From positions 89,973,194 through 90,037,193 of the forward strand of contig NC_031770.1 in the NCBI RefSeq assembly GCF_001522545.3: a DNA stretch of 64,000 nucleotides, given 5' to 3'. The first letter of the stretch is position 1, and every line of letters begins with the position of its first letter. The notes below the pieces were generated by a model. The model saw nothing but the letters and a program-made list of their open reading frames with translations. It did not search any database and had not been told where the DNA came from. Shown piece after piece: positions 48,001 to 59,900 of the stretch. This DNA comes from Parus major (taxonomy: Eukaryota > Chordata > Aves > Passeriformes > Paridae). The position numbers were made by a program, and so were the translations under genes.

Positions 48001-51000
48001 GTGAAGAGAAACCTCATCACTGAGCTAGCTGGGCCACACTCAAGAAGACTGAGTCAATCTGATACATCTTAAAGATTGGTTGTAAGAGAGATATCTGTAA
48101 ATCTAACATTTGTTTCAAATATTGTCTGAATAATGGAACAGAATTTTTTTTTACATTGTTTAGAATGAGACACTTTTTACTCAATTGAAATGTTTAGTGT
48201 GATTGTCTCCATTGCATTTCAATTTTATTTTAAAAGCTGCTATACACAGTCCTGACTGCAACTTCAGTTAATTTTTTTAAAGGAAGGATGGTAACCTACA
48301 GTAATTGTGTTTTTCAGTTTAATTTGTCTGCACCACTGAAATTCTTTCTTTGCATGGAAGAGCTACAGTTTAATACAATGACTACCCACAGAAAGATCAC
48401 TATAAAAGCAATAATCCTCTGAAGACAGCAAGAAATCTGATGTGGAGTTATTAGATCAGTCAAATAATGTGTGTCTTTCCTTTCAGGTGGATCCCTGCTG
48501 TTTCAGCAGGTGCCCATGGTGGAGATTGATGGGATGAAGATGGTGCAGACAAGAGCCATCCTCAGCTACATTGCAGCAAAGTACAACCTCTATGGGAAGG
48601 ACCTGAAGGAAAGAGCCTTGTATGTAACAGTATTACTATTCTTGAATTTAATGTAGTAGCTCTGGTGCATCTAGAATTAATTGCATGGCTGAACATACAC
48701 CTGTGCACAATCACCTGTGAGCCTTAGTGATACACAATTTGCAGTGAGCCTGAGAGGCCACAGTTAGATGCAAGCCAACTGATGTGTTCTAACTCAGTTA
48801 CTTTTCACATAAAAACATTTGAGTCATGGGTTTATTGTGCCTTAGTGAAAAATTAATACAGCCTGACAGAGGTATTTGAGAGGTGACTGGCATATAGATG
48901 CTGAACTCCTTTTGTAACCAGAAAACTGCAAAGAAATGGTTAGTTTCTAACTTTTGGCTGCAAAATAAGAGCTGTCATTGACATTATCTGTGAGTGCATG
49001 CTGTCCCACTGTGCCGTAAAAAAGTGCATGGTTTAGGTATTTTGGAGCTGGGGAAAGAACAGCTAAAAGCTGTTGAAAAATTATTGGTTTCATGTGAAAT
49101 GAAATCCTCGATGTTGTGTCTGTGAAGAAGAAAAGGTATGATTGGGCTGTCTCAGTATGTAGCATTTTGAATGTCCATCTACAGTACAAAACCTGCTCTC
49201 ATAGTCTGGAAAAGGGACAATCTGAAGAACTGATATACTGATAATTTAGCTGGATGAAGAACCTGGTATGCTTCGGACTTCCAACCCCATTATTTATCTG
49301 TTTGTCACTACTTGGACTTTGGATGAAATTCTGAAGGTGGGATACATCCAGATAATTAAGTCAGTTGGGAATGACTCCTTGTGGTGCTGTGTGTTTCTTT
49401 GGTGATTGTGATCTGTTACACCAAAGTTACACTCTTAACCTCTGTGCAACCCTGTTTAAACTTGCACAGAGAAGCAAGTAAAGAGCCAAAATCATTACAA
49501 ATACAAGATTCGCACTGTGACGTATTTTTTTAATTGCAGAAATAATTTCCATGAAGGAATGTGTTCGAGATTGCTTAAAAAAAGCATTTCTCAGATCACA
49601 CTGCAGCCTGAAAGCAGGGAGTGGGGGGGAAGGTACCACAACAGGGGGATGGAAAATTCAGTGTTTACTATCCTAAAACAAATATAAGGTAATTCTGCTT
49701 GTGAGGGTGCCTTCTATTTAAGGTTTTTGTTTGCTTTGATTTTAAGGATTGATATGTATGTTGGAGGAACTGATGACCTTATGGGCTTCATCTTGATGTT
49801 CCCTTTCTTATCAGCGGAGGATAAAGAGAAACAACGTGCTTTTATAGTTCAAAAGGCGACAAGCAGGTATTTCCCAGTGTATGAAAAGGTATGGAGGAGG
49901 ACCATTTTCTCCCTGATTCTGGAAGGATAGCAATGGGTATATCACCACAACCAGCAGCAAGTGTCAGTGCAGTACTTTAAACCAGGACTGTCTGTTGTCT
50001 GGAGTGGGGGTCAGAACAGTATCAGACAAGCTGGGGTGGGTCAACCCGAGAGTCTTTCATGTATTTTCTTCCCCATGTCCAGGTGAGGGAGTGACAGAGC
50101 AGCTGTGATGGGCACCTGGTGCCCAGCCAGGGTCAACTCACCCACAGTAATTTGCATTGCAAAAGCATTGCTAAATTGTCTTTGTTAACCATTTCAAATA
50201 CAAGTCCATTGGGTTTTTCTAAACACAGCAATACACAGTTAGCACTGCTGACTTCTAGCCATACTGGAATCTTGGTGTTTTTCTAACTGATAATTTGACA
50301 GCTAGAACCCAAGAGGTACTCTCAATGGAAATTAATATGCATGGACAGGATGATCTAGCAGGAATAGCTCCTCTCTGTTTTAACTAAAGACAGTTTTTCA
50401 CTTTGCCAGGTCTCCTGTAGGTGGTTGCCAGAATGCATTCTGCCCGATATTCCACTTGTTGCATCTTAGCCCCAATGCTTTAGGCCAATCACCTCTCTTT
50501 TATACTCTATTTTTCCATTGAAGCTGTAAGAATGTATAGAAAAAATCCAGATAAACTAGACTTGAAAGGTGTGAACACCAAGAAGGTATCTAACCCTATC
50601 GTCTAGTACACAGGGTTACCTAGAGCTATTGGAAGAAAGGATCAGTAAACCCTGGGATTCTAGATTTCTGCTGTAAAATGATCAGTGACTGCTGGCACAT
50701 CCCCTGTTCCCCCTGTTAGCTGCATGGGAGAGAAGGGTGAAAAGGAGACAGTAATATTGTCAAAGAAGGTGTGCCCTGTGCATTTTGAAAACGTGAACCT
50801 CAGCTGGCTATCCATACCTGAGTGTTTTCATCCATGACATTTCTAGGTTTTGAAGGACCATGGGCAGGACTTCCTTGTTGGCAGCAATTTTACCTGGGCA
50901 GATGTTCATCTTCTTGAAGCCATTTTAATGGTAGAAGAGAAGAAGTCAGATGTGCTCTCAGGCTTTCCTCAGTTACAGGTACTTTGCAGTAACAAGATGC

Positions 51001-51662
51001 TCATATGGCTCTAAATGTGATAAATGATATTTCAAAGTATTCAAATTCAAAAAAGTATTTGTTACTTTTTCATTGTAGTCTTGCTTTTCCTGCTTTAGGA
51101 AGAGCCTTGTAAAATGTTTCACCTAGAGAAACTGTCATTTTCTGGAGTAACCCCTGTACACATCTGAAGAAAAGCAGCCTCCCTTTTTTTTTTTACTCAC
51201 CAGTTCTGTGATACTGTTAAGTGGAAGGTATTTTCTGGATCATAAGAACTGATCTGAGTAATGTACATATTAGAAACCACAGATTACTGTTAACACTTCA
51301 TCCCATATCAATACAAGACAGAGGGCTCATTTGTTACTGTGGAAAATAAAAGGGTTGAAGTGAGTGGGAGTAAAATTCATCCACAGTTAAAACCATATTT
51401 CCTGTCTTGTCTCCACATACAGCTTCTTAAAGGATGTTACATGAATCAGTAAAATAGTTTTTTGTCTTGTTTTACTTTCTGTTCTTTAAATACCATGTAC
51501 TTACTGTTTGCCTTTTAGGCATTTAAAGCAAGAATAAGCAGCATCCCCACAATCAAGAAATTTCTTGAGCCAGGAAGCCAGAGGAAACCTGTTCCTGATG
51601 ATAAATACGTAGAGACTGTCAGAAGAGTTCTCTGCATGTATTATGATGTAAAAGCAAATTAG
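44985..51662 (+). CDS. GSTA: Class-alpha glutathione S-transferase, complete
   Basis: Cytosolic enzyme that conjugates glutathione to electrophiles and reduces lipid peroxides; works as a dimer. Six coding exons join in frame: 44985-45071, 46914-46965, 48487-48619, 49747-49888, 50847-50978 and 51519-51662. They give 690 bases, 229 residues, the length of chicken alpha GSTs. Seen: KPKLYYF with catalytic Tyr9, GRGKMES, glutathione-site Q54-V55-P56 and Q67-T68, Asp101 and Arg131, an all-helical C-terminal domain, and a tail ending YYDVKAN. Tyr9, Gln54-Pro56 and Gln67-Thr68 fit family numbering exactly. Its place next to RN7SK is that of human GSTA4, but the sequence reads more like the avian GSTA2/GSTA3 type, so I leave the exact paralogue open. 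Poly(A) signals follow at 52201 and 52265. Confidence 0.97.
46914..46965 (+). CDS. GSTA: GSTA coding exon 2
   Basis: 52 bases: [17 protein letters not shown]. Acceptor TTTTGTCAG, donor GTGAGT. Confidence 0.97.
47336..47976 (+). mobile_element. Possible solo LTR in a GSTA intron
   Basis: About 640 bases richer in C and T than the intron around it, beginning TGTGATTTCCGCCCCCAGC and ending in CCCCACA. An AATAAA at 47879 lies near the 3' side, as in an LTR. I could not identify flanking target duplications or a known family, so this rests on layout and composition. Confidence 0.38.
48487..48619 (+). CDS. GSTA: GSTA coding exon 3 (glutathione site)
   Basis: 133 bases: [20 protein letters not shown], then [20 protein letters not shown] and KERA. 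Acceptor CCTTTCAG, donor GTATGT. Confidence 0.98.
49747..49888 (+). CDS. GSTA: GSTA coding exon 4
   Basis: 142 bases: [20 protein letters not shown], then [20 protein letters not shown] and YFPVYEK. Acceptor ATTTTAAG, an AAG-type site; donor GTATGG. Confidence 0.96.
50847..50978 (+). CDS. GSTA: GSTA coding exon 5
   Basis: 132 bases: [20 protein letters not shown], then [20 protein letters not shown] and PQLQ. Acceptor ATTTCTAG, donor GTACTT. Confidence 0.97.
51519..51662 (+). CDS. GSTA: GSTA coding exon 6 (last)
   Basis: 144 bases to [23 protein letters not shown], then [20 protein letters not shown] and YYDVKAN. Confidence 0.97.
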   Translation, partial: AFKARISSIPTIKKFLEPGSQRKPVPDDKYVETVRRVLCMYYDVKAN

Positions 51663-52310
51663 TGTGCCTGGCTGCAGGCTGTAAGAGAACTGCCAGATTC
51701 CACACGGCCAATTACACCACAAAGGAAGGCGAAGGGGTGTTCGAGAGGTGTTAAAGTGGGCAGGAGGTTGTGCCCTCACACAAAATACAGTAGGCAGGTA
51801 TCTTTTATAACACTTCAACACTAGCCTATTTTCTCCTTCATTCATCACAAGATTTTTTTCTGGTAATTTTAAGCAAGTGAAATGGCAGCAAGCACAGTCT
51901 CACTAGAGATTTTGTGAAACACCAGAAAAGAGAAATGTGAGTTGCTGACTGATAGCTTCAGTATGTTGTCCTATTTCCGAGGACTTTTTTCTAGATCCAG
52001 ATCAGATTTTTAGATGAGGATTGCTTCCAATGTAGGCTTTTCTTCTTCTTTAATATCACTGTTGGCAAATGAACTAGTAGTTTTTAAAGAAAGTAGGAGT
52101 GAGGTCTTTCTCTTGCCAGTTCTGCTGGACATCAGTGATTTGTCTAAATGTCAACACTGTGCCTTTATAACTAAGCTGCATTTTTATTACTGAATTAGGA
52201 AATAAACTGACTGCCAAATGATGTTTTTGTTTAACTGCTGTATCTAGAGGACCTGTACTAATCAAATAAACTTTTTATGTAGTCACATTGTTCTGTTGTC
52301 TTGTGAATGA
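51663..52310 (+). terminator. GSTA: GSTA 3' UTR and poly(A) signals
   Basis: About 600 bases after the stop with AATAAA at 52201 and 52265. The second is followed by a GT/T-rich stretch (TTGTTCTGTTGTCTTGTG), which favours it as the cleavage signal. Confidence 0.7.
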
Positions 52311-54780
52311 AAGCTGGGGCTTGAAAACATTTTTCTTTTCTTGAAGGATAAATTCTTTATATTTGGTATGAGGAGGATCGTTGCCCACATGCCTCATGGA
52401 AAGGCATATTTTATTTGTGTTTATAAAGAAGAGAATGGAGATGTGAAGGAGAGGTAGTAAACCATCACACAGACCTGATATAGCTCCTATCTAGTACCAA
52501 CCAAACTCAAAATGTTGGTTTTTTTAATCTTTTTTTTTTTTTAACACTGTGGTTTCCACAGATAGCTAGAAAAAGGAATTTAAGATGGTTTTAATCACTT
52601 CAACAAATGGCACTTAGGTATTGAAAAGCTGCTTTGCAGGATGTTACCTTGGTGTTTCATACTTGTTATTTATAGTTCTACATTAATGACACAGTTTACA
52701 AGAAAAGACTTGTGCTCAATCTCTAATGGCTCTGGTTTACTCCTGTGTTAGCTGTGGGTTGAGAAATAAGATGCTGCTTGACACTGCTTGGGATGTAGTA
52801 AGTACACTCATCTGATATTTGATGAACAAGCTGCCCACTTGAGAGCTCGTCAGACTCCCCAGCTTCAGAATGATTGAAGTTTTCAGTGCTACAAACACTT
52901 TCCCTCATTGCCAGATTTACGAAGTTTGCACTGACCTACAGTAATTTAGCAGCTAATGTAATATCAATTGCAATTACAGTTCAGTCCTTGGTTTAATCTC
53001 AGAATAGCTTAATAGAAAAGTTTGGAAAACGCTGTAGTTGTTGACGATAATTCCTTTGCTAAGTGAACTTTTCTCCACAAAATGAGGAAAGTTGTGGTGT
53101 AATGCTGTTCAAGAGTTCCACAGAGAAAGATGCAGCAGTTGTAGGAGGTGACTCTGCCAGTACTTGTTGGTGATAAGCCTAACAGCTGATGGTTATTCCT
53201 GTTAGTAAATAGACTGGTACAACAGCAATGAATGTGAGCAGAACTATTGGCATTGAAGCCTTGTCATCAACGCTGCATGTGTTTGGGACAGAATTAACTT
53301 CAGCATAGCTCAAGAGTGGTTGTGTGGACTGAATGATACTCAAACAGCATTTGGGACGCTCTTGCAGCACATTTTCCAGTTTAATTTTGTCCAGAAATAA
53401 TCCAGTTTGTACACCTCAAGATCACACTGTGATGGGAGCCAAAGCACAGGTAAGAAATTAATTTTTAAAACATCCTGCTAATGTAGACATACCCTATAAA
53501 GTTCCATGTCTGGCCCAAGTGATGGTTCATTTCCTGATATTTCAGTAAACTGTTGATAAGAACTTCATTTTGTTTTATTATTTTTTACTTATCGTCTTGG
53601 TTTGTTTTAAAATGAAAACACCTAAAAGTGTTTATATCGTGTAGACTTCTCCATACAAAGTCTGCAGCCATGTTTGCTTATGCTGTGGTGGCAGGGCTAC
53701 ATGATGTGACAGTGCTGTGGGTTAACTCTGTCTAATAGCCTTCTCATTTTGATATTCCCAAACAGGTTTGTCAATCTACTCTCTAACCTGTAAAGAGCAG
53801 CAGGTTTACAGGCTGTTATTGTGATCTTCCATATTCTGGGCAAACTAGGGATGAAATCATCTTAAATCTAAGTGTTTTACAGAATACCTTTTTTTAGTGA
53901 GCAAACTTGAGTCCTGGTAAGCACTCTAGCAGTAATTATTTAGGGTGTTAGCTGACTTCAGTAATTCTTTTACAACACATAAGACCCATCATTTCTGTTA
54001 CCAGCCTTCAAGACAGTGGTAAACAAGTAAAATACACTGATGTTTGCAGCTATTTCTCTTATGTCTCTCAATGTTGCCAGCCCAGTAATTCCTGTCTAAA
54101 AATTAGTTAATGCATAACCTCAGGATTTGTTTCACTCTTACCTCTCACAAAGCACTTAGGCAGGCAGTTTTGATGTGTTCTCCGAAAAGGACTAGGGGTT
54201 TTCTTCAACTCTTGCCTCAGTAAGACCTATACATGTACAAATCAGCTTGAGCATCATTCTGATAGCCAAGAAAATTATGCTTAGTGGAAGTAAGAGTTAT
54301 GATCCCCTACAACCATTTTTGGTTTAAAACACTCTGCCAGTGGAAGGACATGTTCATTTCCATCAAAAACACTGGGATAATTCTCACTGATTTGCTTTAG
54401 TACAAGTTATGGTTGCTGATGACTGTATGGCATCTTTACTGGTGCTTACATTGTGCTTGCTGATGTTTTGATTACAGTTAAGTCTAGTGGAAGTCTTCTA
54501 TTTGGTTAAGCACATCTGAACGGGCAAAAGAAGCATCAGCTATTCACAGGAATTTTTCAAGTCTCCTGCATGCTTCTTGTGGCACTTCACACCTGACTAT
54601 AGCAACACTAACTGAAAAAAAAGGCAAGATGCCAGTTCAGGGAAACTAGTCAAGTCGGCTGACTGGAGGATTCCTAACACTGCTTCTAGCAAGCACTTGA
54701 CAGATATTCCTATGCTTAGTATCACTTGTCAATTGCCACCATAGGCAAAATAGACTTGATTTGGGGAAAAATTTCGTTAT
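52311..54780. other. Intergenic, nothing recognised
   Basis: About 2.5 kb of AT-rich DNA downstream of GSTA. I found no exon, RNA gene or repeat family that I can support. Confidence 0.6.
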
Positions 54781-54829
54781 TACCAATTAATATAGTTAGT
54801 GAGAAAGAAAAGCAAAAACTTTAACACCT

Positions 54830-55640
54830 TCCTCCCACTTCTCTTCCCAGACTCAATCTCCTTCCTTCGTCCCCGACTCCTGTCCCATCTCTCCTTCTCT
54901 GCGTGTATTTGCAAGGCCCCTTCTCCACTGTTTATCCCTGGCACTGTACCATGCAGTGTTTTGCCCCTTGTTAAACAATTCCTCACTCCCCAGCTGTGGT
55001 TCAGCCTCGCCTTGAGGTGGGCGGCTGTGTCCGACTGGAGCCAGCTGTGTCTGCCCCGGCCTCCCTCACGGAACCGCCGCAGCCCTCGCTGGAGCCAAGG
55101 CATCATACAGCGGTGCCTGCTGTAATGAGCTGGTCCTTCCGCGGGTTTCCAAGCGGGTCGTGAGGATCACTGGGACCTGCTGGTGCTGGTTACACCTTTG
55201 AGGTCCAAGAGGGGAAAGTTCGCAGACCAGAGACGTGTAGGACGTGGGCACCAGGTCGCCTGGATGCTGCTGGTGCAGAGGAGTTCTCAGGAGGCTGCAC
55301 TCGGAACCCAATCTTGAGTCTAGGAAAGGCTATTTTATTTGCTGCTGGGGGGGAAATTGAGTCGTAGGCAACTCTTCGGCATGTCCCCGGGCCCCCTTTG
55401 AACAAGGCGGGAGCTCTGGGCATGGAACTAGCCTGACATGACTTTTCCTGCCCCCAGGTGGGGCCCTGCGCTTTCCGCAGGTGCCCTCGATGGGGGCTGG
55501 CTGGAGGAGGCGCTGCACCCCAAGCCATCCTCAGCCGCAGAGCCCCAAAGGTACACCCGCACTGGGGAGGGCCTGAGGGACAGACCCTGGTACAGCAACT
55601 AAAAACCTCTAAGCACCAGATGCTCGTTTTTAACATGTGA
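54830..55640. other. GC-rich island around a GSTA exon relic
   Basis: Pyrimidine-rich on the plus strand at first, then CpG-containing to about 55.6 kb, in an otherwise AT-rich interval. Open frames on both strands are composition effects. It may be a decayed promoter or LTR-derived; only the exon-like part is identified. Confidence 0.4.
55458..55589 (+). pseudogene. Decayed copy of GSTA coding exon 3 (third coding exon)
   Basis: It aligns end to end with the live exon at 48487-48619: 132 against 133 bases, preceded by CCCCCAG in place of CCTTTCAG. Shared blocks include CCCTGC, GCAGGTGCCC, GCCATCCTCAGC and GGCCTGAGGGACAGACCCTG against GACCTGAAGGAAAGAGCCTT. In the GST frame it opens GALRFPQVPSM (live: [11 protein letters not shown]), then loses frame and meets a stop. 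The donor GT is reduced to GGTACAG. No other GSTA exon copy was found near it. Its GC content is far above that of the live exon. Confidence 0.85.
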
Positions 55641-56099
55641 CTACTTTAGGAGTCAGTGGCAACAAATAATTTTACCAGAATACAGTTTATCTGTGAGGCA
55701 TGGTTAACCTCTGAGCACCTAACTGGAAGCATGCCTGCAAGCCACCTTGGAGTGCAGGACAGGAGACTTTTCTACAAGAAACAGGGTTTTTTGTGGCTTT
55801 TAATTTCTGTGGATAGCGGTTGCTTGCAAAATTTGTCATTGGAAAGTCTCTCTTATCTTATGGAACCTTCTTATAGGCTATGCCATTTATGGGCTATGTT
55901 AAACATATGGGGCATTATTTTAAGGACCAGTTGTTTGAAAGTCAAGGGTTTTTTTAACCTATTTCTGAGATAATTTTTATTTTTGAGCATAGCAATTCTT
56001 CTTTTGGGGGAGGCAAAGGGTTTTTGTTACTTTTATCTCTCTTTGTTCTGGCTTTTTATGGGTCATAGCTACTTGAACATTTGCTTGCTTTAGCATGGG

Positions 56100-56295
56100 T
56101 GCTTTTGCTTATAATTTGAATATTTTTAATATTATATATTTATAATATACAATTATATTTTGAATATTATAAATCTGAATATCCTCTATAAGGATATAGA
56201 TTTATACATATAAATATTATAATATTTACATACTATATATATAATACATAGTATATATAATTATATTTATCCCTATAGAATTATAGGGATATTTT
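56100..56295. repeat. AT-rich, palindrome-rich stretch
   Basis: About 200 bases almost purely A and T, with many TATA-type units. Near its end ATCCCTATA and TATAGGGAT form a perfect 9-base-arm hairpin around GAAT (about 56270-56291). Confidence 0.85.
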
Positions 56296-56639
56296 AGTGT
56301 ATTATAGTCTATCACTATGGCCTTACTGAAAGAATTTTAGCTTAAGACTAGGGTATTTTCTCATTTTCTTTCTATTTGGGATTTCACCTTTTTTTACTGA
56401 CTTTGGTGTCTTCATATTGGTTTTTATGTGTTTTTACCCTTTTTCTCTCACTTGAGAGGGGATTGAGATCTGCAGATCTCATCTGTGTAGTGGAAGAGTT
56501 AATACTTCGCTTAGGGTTTGTGGAGGATTATATTATGTCTGCCGAGCGGTGGCTGGAGTTATGGTGCAAGACTTTTTTGGGCCACGCTGGGAGAGAAATT
56601 AGGAATTCTCGGCAGTTTTTGGTGACAGTAGTAGTAGGA

Positions 56640-56870
56640 TTTCCAGCTGAGTCGCGGGTCGGCCTGGTTGCGCTGGTGAGGGGAAAGTGTCAGCGAGATG
56701 TCAGCTGCTGCGGCCCAGCCTCGGCCGGGGCCCCACGGCCTCGCCTCCCCTGCCCGGCCCAGCCTCGGCCGGGGCCCCAAGGCCTCGCCTCCCGGCCGCC
56801 GCTGGCCGTGGTGTAGCGGGCCCGGACCCACCAGTGCCCCGTTACCAATGCAAGGCCGGCATCAAGAGAG
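56640..56870. other. Orphan GC-rich island
   Basis: A CpG-dense block about 500 bases after the AT-rich stretch, containing the 44-base duplication listed separately. No neighbouring exon is recognised; it may be a promoter of an unrecognised transcript or part of a retroelement. Confidence 0.5.
56711..56793 (+). repeat. 44-base tandem duplication
   Basis: CGGCCCAGCCTCGGCCGGGG and the bases after it recur with a period of 44 (56711 and 56755). There is a single mismatch over the roughly 38 shared bases of the second, incomplete copy. Confidence 0.93.
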
Positions 56871-56999
56871 AGATTTCCCGGGCTTGCCCGTCTTTAAAAT
56901 GTGAATTATACAGAGGCGGACCTAGCTTTTAAGTGGTTTAATGGGTTGTCAATTCTCAGAGCTAGCCAGCTATTAGTTTTGGCCAGGCACACAGGAAGC

Positions 57000-59900
57000 T
57001 TTTAGCAGCCTCTCTCAGAAAAATAATTTCTGTAGGTGCCTTCTTTCCTTCTCACCAAATGTCAATTAATGCAAAACCAGCACACAAAACTAAATAAAAA
57101 CAGCAAAATACAAACAAATAAAAGCAACAGTCGTACTAAGATGGTGGATCTCATTGTTAGAGGATGTCACTGAGGCCAGGAATTTAAAACAGATGAAAGT
57201 ATGACAGCAATAATGAACGCAGTGAAATCTTGAAAGATATTGAACATTTAGGGGCTAAGCAGCTCTCCAGTGCAGAAAGACTAAAATGTGAAAGGCAGGT
57301 TATCCTGGTATTGATCACTACCTTGCTTTGTAGGCTTGTACCATCTGACTTGCATTTGCTTTTCTCTGAAGTTGGACCATCTGCTCTTAGGAAATTGCCT
57401 CCTCACTCATCATCAGCCCTGAGGCACCATCTGATGAAGCTGAGTTCAGAGGCTTTTGTTGGCTTGATTAAAGATTTACCCACCCCTATTCTTAGCAGTA
57501 GAAAACAAAAAGATTATTTAAACCCAAGTTTAGGTTATTAGTAATTTTAGTTGTAATAATGCACATGAAGTGAGAGTCCTAGAAAGACTTCCAGAACACA
57601 ACAGATACCAAATAGAGGAAACATACACTTATACAAGTTTCTATCAAAATACAAAGTAATTACAATACATGAGCTAAGTTAAATATTTTACAATGAAAAT
57701 TTTTGCTACTAAAGATATGTTTCAGTTGTCTTTGAAACCTTGATCTTGTCTATCTTGTACCTTGATAAATCAGCCCTTTGACCATGTTGAGATAATTAGA
57801 TCAATAAAGTCTAAACAATCCAAATAAAGTACTACTGAAAACCAGCTCTCCATTTAAACTCTCCTCACAGCACTACAGTGGGTGTAAATCAGAATTAGGT
57901 TTCTTGTTTTCATACTTTCCTGTGCCAGTGGTCCAGCTGAGAGTCAAAGAGCTCAGGGAAATATGTGTGAGGGTTACTACAGGCTTGGTTAACCTTGCTT
58001 TGGGCAGTCAATAAAGCTTTCTGCACAGAACCAGAGCAGTCACTGAAGGTTTGCAGCAAGGCTTAATTGATGCATGACTTATTTGAACTATTCCTATGGA
58101 CTTTAATTATTTTTATCATAATGGTGTTGTGCTTTAGTTTAGGAGTGCAATAAGCAGCATGGGTAGAATCCTCTTACCCTTCTGTGTTTCATTCTTTGGT
58201 GGCATTTAGTGACATACCCTGTGCTCACCTCTGGGAGGATGCTGCAATCAGGCATCATTCCCCAAGCCAGCTGCTTAGCTGTTTGTGAGGACTGCAGGTA
58301 GGTATCTTCTCAGAAGACTTCGAGCTTACCCCATCTACAGCACAAGGAAGTGTGTCTGCAGAGCACAGTGGGAAGGTGACGTGCCAGGGCATGGTATACT
58401 CACTAGTTAAAATCTGCCTTTGCCCAACCCCAGATCACTTCAGTGGCACCTGGGCCCCATGCCTGCTTCTTGAATACTCATGGGTGTGGCTTAACAAATC
58501 ATGTGTAAAATAAACTTATTTTCTTTTCTGCTCTAGAGGTTTACAGAACATCTATTCAAGTTATACATAATAGCAACCTCCTTGATATGATTACCTTCAG
58601 ATTCCAAAAGAGCTTTGTAATTACATTATGAAAGGTTGTGCTGGAAGCAAGATAAAAAGATAACAAGGGAGAAAGTCCTGTCAAACAGGAATGGGTAGAA
58701 GGGGAACAGTCAAATCTGGATGTGGCCATATTCAGAAAATTCAAAAAGTATGGGAATGCTTTGCTTGACCACTCACTCATCTCTGACCCTTAAATTAGGA
58801 ACCTCTCCCTCCCCATCTTTGCCACTGAGCCTATTGCTGTCCTTGGCAGTATTTGGGACTGCAGAGAGGACAAAGAGACTACGGTTACATGCATGCTCTT
58901 CTGTGATCTCTGTACCTGAACCAGCTCTTGCACTCAGGTGCATGCAGATGTCAAAGACCTCAAAAACAGAAATAGATTAATCTGGATTCAATACTGCCAT
59001 CATGGATAGGTATGAACAAATGCTCCTTTCCTACTCAGCTGTCTGTGTATGTGCTGCATTCCTACTGGAGCCACATCTGCATTACGTAGGGATCACCATG
59101 CCCATGCTTGGTACAGTATGCATTTACACACTGTTCAGATCTTACAAAATAGGGTACTTATTCTGCCAGCTGGGGACTATTCTGGGTCTCTACTAAACTT
59201 CTGACCCATATTTAGGTATCTTCTGTAGGGTAGCCTGGTAACTGGGTTTGACATAGAAAAAATACAGATGTATGCATTTAATGTTACACTTTACTCAGTA
59301 TATTATGAATTTAAGAGTCAGGCAAAGTGTAGAGTTACAGTTACATACAGTTAGGTTTTGCTGACAGCATCAACCTCTGAAGCACATAAACTACAAATTT
59401 GCAAGAAGCCTCTAAGGGAAGTGCATCCACTAGAAGAAACTGCCAGCAATTGCCAGGCAGAGAAACCATTACAAAACTCCAGTTGTGAAGAAAAAGTTAC
59501 CTGGAGACTTTTGTCCTGAGATTCCCCATAGTGACATGCTATGTTAGTACAGCCATGGCTTTAGACAGACAAATAAAATTTTGTGTAGGTTCTGTGAGCA
59601 GATCTTCAGCTTAGTTGTGCCGATGTCTGCTTCAGGGATTTAAAGTAATGTCCAGTATCACATGTGGGTCTGTTCTAGAGGAAAGAACCTTATCTTGGCA
59701 CCCAAATCCCATTTTCTATTTGCTATGCCATCCTTGTATCTGTTCACATCCACTTTCAGTTTTGGGATTTTTAGTTGAAATACAGATAGAAAAGCTGAAA
59801 CAGTTACTTCTTGTGGGTAAGAAAATCATCGTTTATTTCATCCCTGAGTATTAGCCATGTACATTCAATTTCAAAAACGGATGTAATTGTCTTGAGACAT

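Noticed and set aside
55190..55636. 148-codon minus-strand open frame over the GSTA relic
   Set aside because: GC-rich composition; the plus-strand alignment to a GSTA exon explains this segment better.
56376..56816. 146-codon open frame running into the GC-rich block
   Set aside because: No recognisable family; the C-terminal half is translation of the 44-base duplication. Kept only as an unexplained GC-rich island.
57230..57541. 103-codon open frame
   Set aside because: Not similar to any family that I know, starts without context and has no splice or promoter support.
59002..59196. 64-codon frame with hydrophobic stretches
   Set aside because: Short, isolated in AT-rich intergenic DNA, no sign of conservation that can be judged here.
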